Assembly: GCA_933228675.1 (NCBI GenBank)
Contig: OW121743.1
Span: 96,101,998-96,165,997 of the forward strand
Reading direction: 5' to 3'
Source of the DNA: Stomorhina lunata
Taxonomy: Eukaryota; Arthropoda; Insecta; Diptera; Rhiniidae
DNA length: 64,000 bases
Position numbers and translations under genes: made by a program. The notes below the pieces were generated by a model that was not told the DNA's origin, made no database searches, and was given only the letters and a program-made list of their open reading frames with translations. Each line of letters begins with the position of its first letter. The first letter of the stretch is position 1. Positions 58,841 through 64,000 of the stretch are shown here, one piece after another.

Positions 58841-59599
58841 TCAACATTTTAGAGTTAATTTCATTATTATGTAATGAAAAGTACAATATTTTTCAAATGC
58901 CATTATTTTCGAAGAGATCAAAATTTTTTGACTTAAGTCACTTTTTAGATAAATGAGCCACATGTTTGTTTATTTTATCTTCAGAGGCTTTTAGTTATTC
59001 TGTAAACATTTTTTTTATTATTAGTGTTTTTCTTGAACTCGCAGTGTCTGGATGACTTGAATGATGAAAGTGTACAAGAAGTGTTCCGAGAAAAATTCTC
59101 GGAAAACTAAATTGTGCAACTCAAAATTTCTTTAAAATAATATTTTCACTATAAAAAACTTTTGCCTTAATTTTAAAAACATATTTTATTCAAAACACTC
59201 CTTAGCTTGATGTGAACCATAAAAAACTATAATTAATATTTTTTATGAAATTATACAAGTATAATAAATTAATTAGCAAAATAATCCAATTTAACTGCAA
59301 GTTCAGTTTTCATATAAAAATAAAAATTATGAATTATTCTAGTGTGAATAATAAAAGAAAAATATAAATGTGTAATATAAAAATGAAAATATGCCATCAA
59401 GTAATAAGTTTAAACAAATCTGATTAAAAATATGGGATGAGCTCAAGACTCAGTGAAGTATTTCTTGATTTTTGCTTTAATAATTCGGAAAATACTATTC
59501 TTGAATTCAATTCTTATTTTGATTTTTGATCTGGAAAAGCAGTAAATTTTTATTGCAATTGAATATACGAAGACTTATACTCTCATAAATACAGAGACA
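58841..59599. other. Spacer; no gene seen
   Basis: A/T-rich sequence with no array, terminal repeat or acceptable frame. Confidence 0.4.
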
Positions 59600-60276
59600 G
59601 AGATTTAGACATAGGCTAAGATATAGACTAAGATTTAGACATAGACAAAGACATTGAATCAGACATAGACTAAGACATAACATTAGATATAAACTAAGAC
59701 ATAGACTAAGACATAGACTAAGACATAGACTAAGACATAGACTAAGACATAGACTAAGACATAGACTAAGTCATAGACTAAGACATAGACTAAGACATAG
59801 ACTAAGACGTAGACTAAGACATAGACTAAGACATAGACTAAGACATAGACTAAGACATAGACTAAGACATAGACTAAGACATAGACTAAGACATAGACTA
59901 AGACATAGACTAAGACATAGACTAAGACATAGACTAAGACATAGACTAAGACATAGACTAAGATATAGACTAAGATATAGACTAAGATATAGACTAAGAT
60001 ATAGAGTAAGACACAGACTAAGACATTGGCTAAGACATATACTAAGACATAGACTTAAGCAGATACTAAAACATAGACCAAGATATAGACTCATACATAG
60101 ACTAAGTCATAGACTAAAACATAGACTTAGACGTAGACTAAGACATAGACTAAGACATGGACTTAGACAGAGACTAAGGCATAGACTAAGTCATAGACCA
60201 AGACAAAGATTAAAAATAGAACAAAGCATAGAATAACACATAGACATAGATGTAGACTAAGATAGAGACTAAGACA
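59600..60276. repeat. 12-bp satellite ACATAGACTAAG
   Basis: About 55 tandem units of ACATAGACTAAG. Copies from about 59690 to 59960 are almost perfect; those at the edges carry changes such as ATATAG, GACTTAG and ACAGAG. Twelve being a multiple of three, a minus-strand frame (59771-60094) stays open as Leu-Ser-Leu-Cys/Tyr repeats. I treat it as a satellite and not a gene because the frame has no context at either end. Confidence 0.95.
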
Positions 60277-61400
60277 TGTTAAATAAAATTTTAAATTTAA
60301 CATTAATTTAATTTAATATTAATTGATTTTACTAAAATGGTTTTAAAAATTCATATTCCAATAAATTAAAATATTATTAGCGTATACAAATTTCCCATTA
60401 TTCCTATGTATTTTAATATGAAGGGTAGGAAAAGTATTAAATAAAACAATTTAACCCCTTATTAATTTCATATCTTATAGGAAAAAAAAAACAAATCCCC
60501 CACTAAAGCAATTAAAAAGTCAAAAACATGAAAAGTTATTTTAAATAAATGAAAAAGGTGTAATATTTTCCCTTAACTAAAGACCAAAATGAAGAAGAAT
60601 TGCAATGAATTTATAAAGTGCTTAAACACCATGAAATTGGTTAAAGTAAAATTTGAATAAAATAAAAATAACCTAAACCCTAAGGCCTAAGGTCATAATT
60701 ATGCATAATAAAGCCAAACAGGGGTCGTTAGCAAAATTCACTAAAAATAAATTTCTTTGAAAAAAAAAAACAAAAATAAAATTTTAATTAAAACGACCCC
60801 TAAAAAAAGATTTTTTCTAAAACAACAATTTTTTAAAAGTAAATAAAATACAACTTAGTATGATTATTAGCAGCTCAACAAGAATTATTAAAGAAAAAAA
60901 AAAATAAATATTTTCATACTTGAGTAATTTTTGTAATGCTCTTAAAACTCATAAACTACAATGAAATTATTTGAAGGAAAAAACATGAAATAAGCAACAA
61001 GAAAATATTATTATTATTATTTTTATGTTTGATATTAATTTGCATTTATTATGGCCAACGTCAGCAACATTGCAAAAATTTGATTACCAACATAAAACTT
61101 TATATCTTTCTCTTACTTCATTCATTCATTCATTTCGGTCTTACACTCATTTCTTGGTTATTTGTTGGTAATTTCTTCACTTTGACTATTTGTGTTTGTT
61201 TGTTTTGTTGTTATTCCAAAGTAAAACTAACGGTTTTCTTTAATGGTTTGGGGTTTTGTTTATTTCCTCTTCCTACTCTCTTAACTAACTCTTGTTCTCC
61301 CTCCATCCTTTTTGCCTTAGCTTTAATAATATTTACCGTTTTAAAGTTTTTCATTTGTTTTTCTTCATACCCAGATTCTTGTTTATTTTTCTTGTTGGTA
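60277..61400. other. Spacer; T-rich at its end
   Basis: A/T-rich sequence, then from about 61080 a pyrimidine-rich plus strand. The 124-residue frame at 61029-61403 is hydrophobic only because of that T bias; it has no start context or domain, and I reject it. Confidence 0.4.
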
Positions 61401-61421
61401 TAATTTCTTTTTCTCAAATAA

Positions 61422-61463
61422 TTTTCTTGTTGTTTTTGCTGCTTTTGTTGTTTTTATTTGCAG
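61422..61463 (+). other. Candidate 3' splice site
   Basis: A long pyrimidine tract (TTTTCTTGTTGTTTTTGCTG, CTTTTGTTGTTTTTATTTG) ends in CAG at 61461-61463, a strong acceptor pattern. The downstream text AGTGCATTAAAGGAGAGCG is purine-richer, as an exon would be. I see no matching donor nearby, so any exon cannot be delimited. Confidence 0.3.
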
Positions 61464-61745
61464 TAAAATAATACTAAGTGCATTAAAGGAGAGCGTTAAA
61501 TAAGCAGAAGCTTCTAGGAAAACTTAAGTTCTTGTGTATAGTATTAGAATTCTGTTGGCTTACCGGTTATTAGTTAAGGATTTTATAAAGTATTTTTAAA
61601 TCAGGAATGGTAAAGTGACAGCTAAGATTTATAAAATTGGTAAAATAAAAAATACGATATAAATATATGAAAAAAGAAATTAATTTACAAAACAAAAAGT
61701 AAAAAAGGTAGAGTTACAAAATTAATATGCCATGAAATTGCCTTG
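61464..61745. other. Possible exon start or spacer
   Basis: After the candidate acceptor the sequence is A-rich with stops in all frames. There is no clear donor. It may be part of an untranslated exon, or nothing. Confidence 0.25.
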
Positions 61746-61749
61746 CAAA

Positions 61750-61850
61750 CAAAGACATAGCTATAGCTTAAGACATAAACTATGACATAGGCTAAGACAT
61801 AGACTAAGAAACAGAATAAGATATAGACTTAGACATAGACTAAGACATAT
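61750..61850. repeat. Small second block of the 12-bp satellite
   Basis: About eight diverged ACATAGACTAAG units, 1.5 kb from the main block, in the same orientation. Confidence 0.8.
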
Positions 61851-61914
61851 TCCAATAGAATTGGAGTCACTTCCTGGGTCGATTTAATAATAAAATTATA
61901 TCGTCGATAATTTT

Positions 61915-64000
61915 TATACGAAAGCTTTTATTAACAAGTTTTTTGACAAAATATTTCTATCAATAATTTTGTATCAAATAATTTTAAAAAAATGTAAATA
62001 AAATTGTTAAATCGAAAATTTTTAACATCAAAATTTTTTAACCAAAAATTTCTATAACAAATTTTTTCATATCAAAATTTCGTTGAAAATTTATTATAAT
62101 AGTTTTCAATTTAAAATTTTTCTATATTAAATTATTTTATCAAAAATTTCTATATAAAATTTTTTCATTGCAAAATTTGGTCATAAATTTTTTTCATCAA
62201 AAATTTCTCAACGAAAGTTTTCTTTACAAAATTCTTTTATAGAAAATTCTTTAAACTAATTTTGTATATAATTTATTTTCTATCAAATTTGTTCATTAAA
62301 AATTTTCTATAAAAAGTTTTTTGTCGAAAATGTTCTACATAAACTATTGTCATTTCTATATACAATTTTTTCATCGAATGATTTCTATATAAAATTTTTT
62401 CATCGAAAAATTTGTATATAAAATTTTTTCATCGAAAAATTTCTATATAAAATTTTTTCATCGAAAATTTTCTATATAAAATTTTGTCTTCCAAAATTTT
62501 CTATTTAAAATTTTTCACCGAAAAATTTCTATATAAAATTTTTTCATCGAAAAAATTCTATATAAAATTTTTTCATCGAAAAAATTCTATATAAAATTTT
62601 TTCATCGAAAAATTTCTATATAAAATTTTTGTATCGAAAATTTTCTATATAAAATTTTCTTATCAAAAATTTTCTATATAAAATTTTTTTTCGAAAATTT
62701 TTTTATATAAAATTTTTTCATCGAAAATTCTCTATTTAAAATTCTTTCATCCAAAACTTTCTATATAAAATGTTTTCATCAAAAATTTTATATAAAAAAT
62801 TTTTTCATTGAAAATTTTCTATATAAAATTTTTTTATACAAAATTTTCAATATAAAATTTTTTCATCGAAAATTTTCTATATAAATTCTTTCATCGAAAA
62901 TTTACTATATAAAATGTTTTAATTGAAAATTTACTATATAAAATTTTTTTATTGAAAATTTTCTATATAAATATTTTTCAAACGAAAATTTTCTATAGAA
63001 AATTTTTTATAGAAAATTTTTTAATCGAAAACTTTCAATATAAAATTTATTGATTAAAAATTTTCTATATAAAATTTTTTTATCGAAAATTTTCTTTATA
63101 AAATCTTTTAAGCTAAAATTTTCTATTTAAAATGTTTTCATCAAAAATTTTGTATATAAAAATTTTTCATTATATAATTTTTTCATCTAAAATTTTCTAC
63201 ATAAAATTTTTTCATAGAAAATTTTCGATAAAAAAGTTTTTTATTGAAAATTTTCAATTTAAAATTTTTTAATCGAAAAATTTCTATATACAATTTTTTT
63301 TATCGAAAATTTTCTATAAAAAATTGTTCATCGAAAATTTTCTATATAAAATTTTTTCATCGAAAATTTTTTATAAAAAAGCTTTTTATTAAAAATTTTC
63401 AATTTAAAATTTTTTCATCGAAAATTTTCTATATAAAATTTTTTCATCAAAAAATTTCTATATCAAATTTTTTCATTGAAAATTGTACAATTTTTTTTAT
63501 CAAAAATTGTCTATATAATATTTTTTCATCGAAAATTTTATATAAAAAATATAAATTTTTTTCATCGAAAATTTTCAATAAAATTTTTTTTTTATTGAAA
63601 ATTTTCTATATAATATTTTTTCATCGAAAATTTTCTATATAAAATTTGTTTATCAAAAATTTTCTATAAAATTTTTTTTTATTGAAAATTTTCTATATAA
63701 TATTTTTTCATCGAAAATTTTCTATATAAAATTTTTTCATAAAAAATTTTGTATATAAAATTTTTTCATCGAGAATTTTCTATAAAAAATTTTTCATCGA
63801 AAATTTTATATATAAAATTTTTTTATCGAAAATTTTCTATAAATTTTTTTATCGAAAATTTTCTATATAATATTTTTTCATCGAAAATTTTCGATATAAA
63901 ATTTGTTTATCGAAAATTTTCTATATAAAATTTTTTCATAAAAAATTTTCTATATAAAATTTATTCATCGAGAATTTTCTATAAAAAATTTTTCATCGAA
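61915..64000. repeat. Minisatellite family G, plus orientation, third array (open at window end)
   Basis: About 70 units of AAAATTTTCTATATA plus AAATTTTTTCATCG. The first 400 bp are decayed; from about 62360 copies are highly similar with a 28-30-bp period, and the array continues past the window edge. The frame 63244-63642 is a repeat translation. The array is collinear with those at 35-37 and 43-45 kb and complementary to 38.7-41.3 kb. Confidence 0.9.

Noticed and set aside
59771..60094. 107-codon minus-strand frame with Leu-Ser-Leu-Cys/Tyr repeats
   Set aside because: It is produced by the 12-bp satellite; there is no signal, promoter or non-repeat coding sequence around it.
61029..61403. 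124-codon hydrophobic frame that could look like a membrane protein
   Set aside because: The hydrophobicity follows from T-rich codons in a pyrimidine-rich tract ahead of a splice-acceptor-like site; there is no start context or family match.
63244..63642. 132-codon frame in the last array
   Set aside because: It is a repeat translation of family G, with low-complexity F/K/I/N content and no gene context.
1..64000. Origin from an A/T-rich protist, plastid or mitochondrial genome
   Set aside because: Helitron, DINE-1-like, Tc1/mariner MITE and SINE-like elements with fly-type phrases, plus GAGA/Inr/DPE motifs, point to a fly nuclear genome, and no organelle genes are present.

Overview
This window looks like a gene-poor piece of a higher-fly (Diptera: Brachycera, probably calyptrate) nuclear genome. 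It is very A/T-rich. It holds DINE-1/INE-1-like elements with the phrase TATGGGAGCTATGG, a GACAGACGGACAGAC microsatellite core, a canonical Helitron 3' end, a Tc1/mariner-type MITE and tRNA-derived SINE-like pieces. I found no open reading frame that I accept as an intact protein-coding gene. The taxon is an inference from repeat types; the sequence does not identify the species.

Layout. 0-3.3 kb: a dispersed-repeat fragment, a 40-bp tandem repeat and a degenerate minisatellite. 3.3-6 kb: unique spacer. 6.1-9.6 kb: a transposon cluster of two long fold-backs, a Helitron 3' end and a SINE-like tRNA remnant. 10.3-11.4 kb: a promoter-like island with a GAGA tract, an Inr plus DPE at exact spacing, and a 5'-UTR-like purine-rich sequence. 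12-24 kb: unique A/T-rich DNA with several MITEs and fold-backs and a three-copy tandem repeat. 24.7-33.8 kb: two interleaved minisatellite families whose orientation flips. 35.3-45 kb: minisatellite arrays in alternating orientation around an A-rich block (41807-43269) that looks like an untranslated exon with a canonical splice donor. 46-51.7 kb: a DINE-like element, more arrays and a near-perfect palindrome built from a 463-bp unit. 51-55 kb: three same-family DINE-like elements, two of which flank a short protein-like gene fragment. 56.7-58.9 kb: SINE-like and fold-back repeats. 59.6-60.3 kb: a 12-bp satellite. 61.9-64 kb: another minisatellite array running off the window.

Interpretation. 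The two exon-like islands on the + strand, separated by about 30 kb of repeat-filled DNA, would fit the long first introns and 5'-UTR exons of a large developmental or neural gene whose coding part lies outside the window. This is a hypothesis. The most unusual property of the window is that more than a quarter of it consists of roughly 29-31-bp minisatellites that share one architecture (two AAAATTT-type tracts per unit) and repeatedly switch strand, so that any transcript could form very long double-stranded RNA. In one case complementary arrays bracket the exon-like block, the arrangement known to favour exon circularisation.
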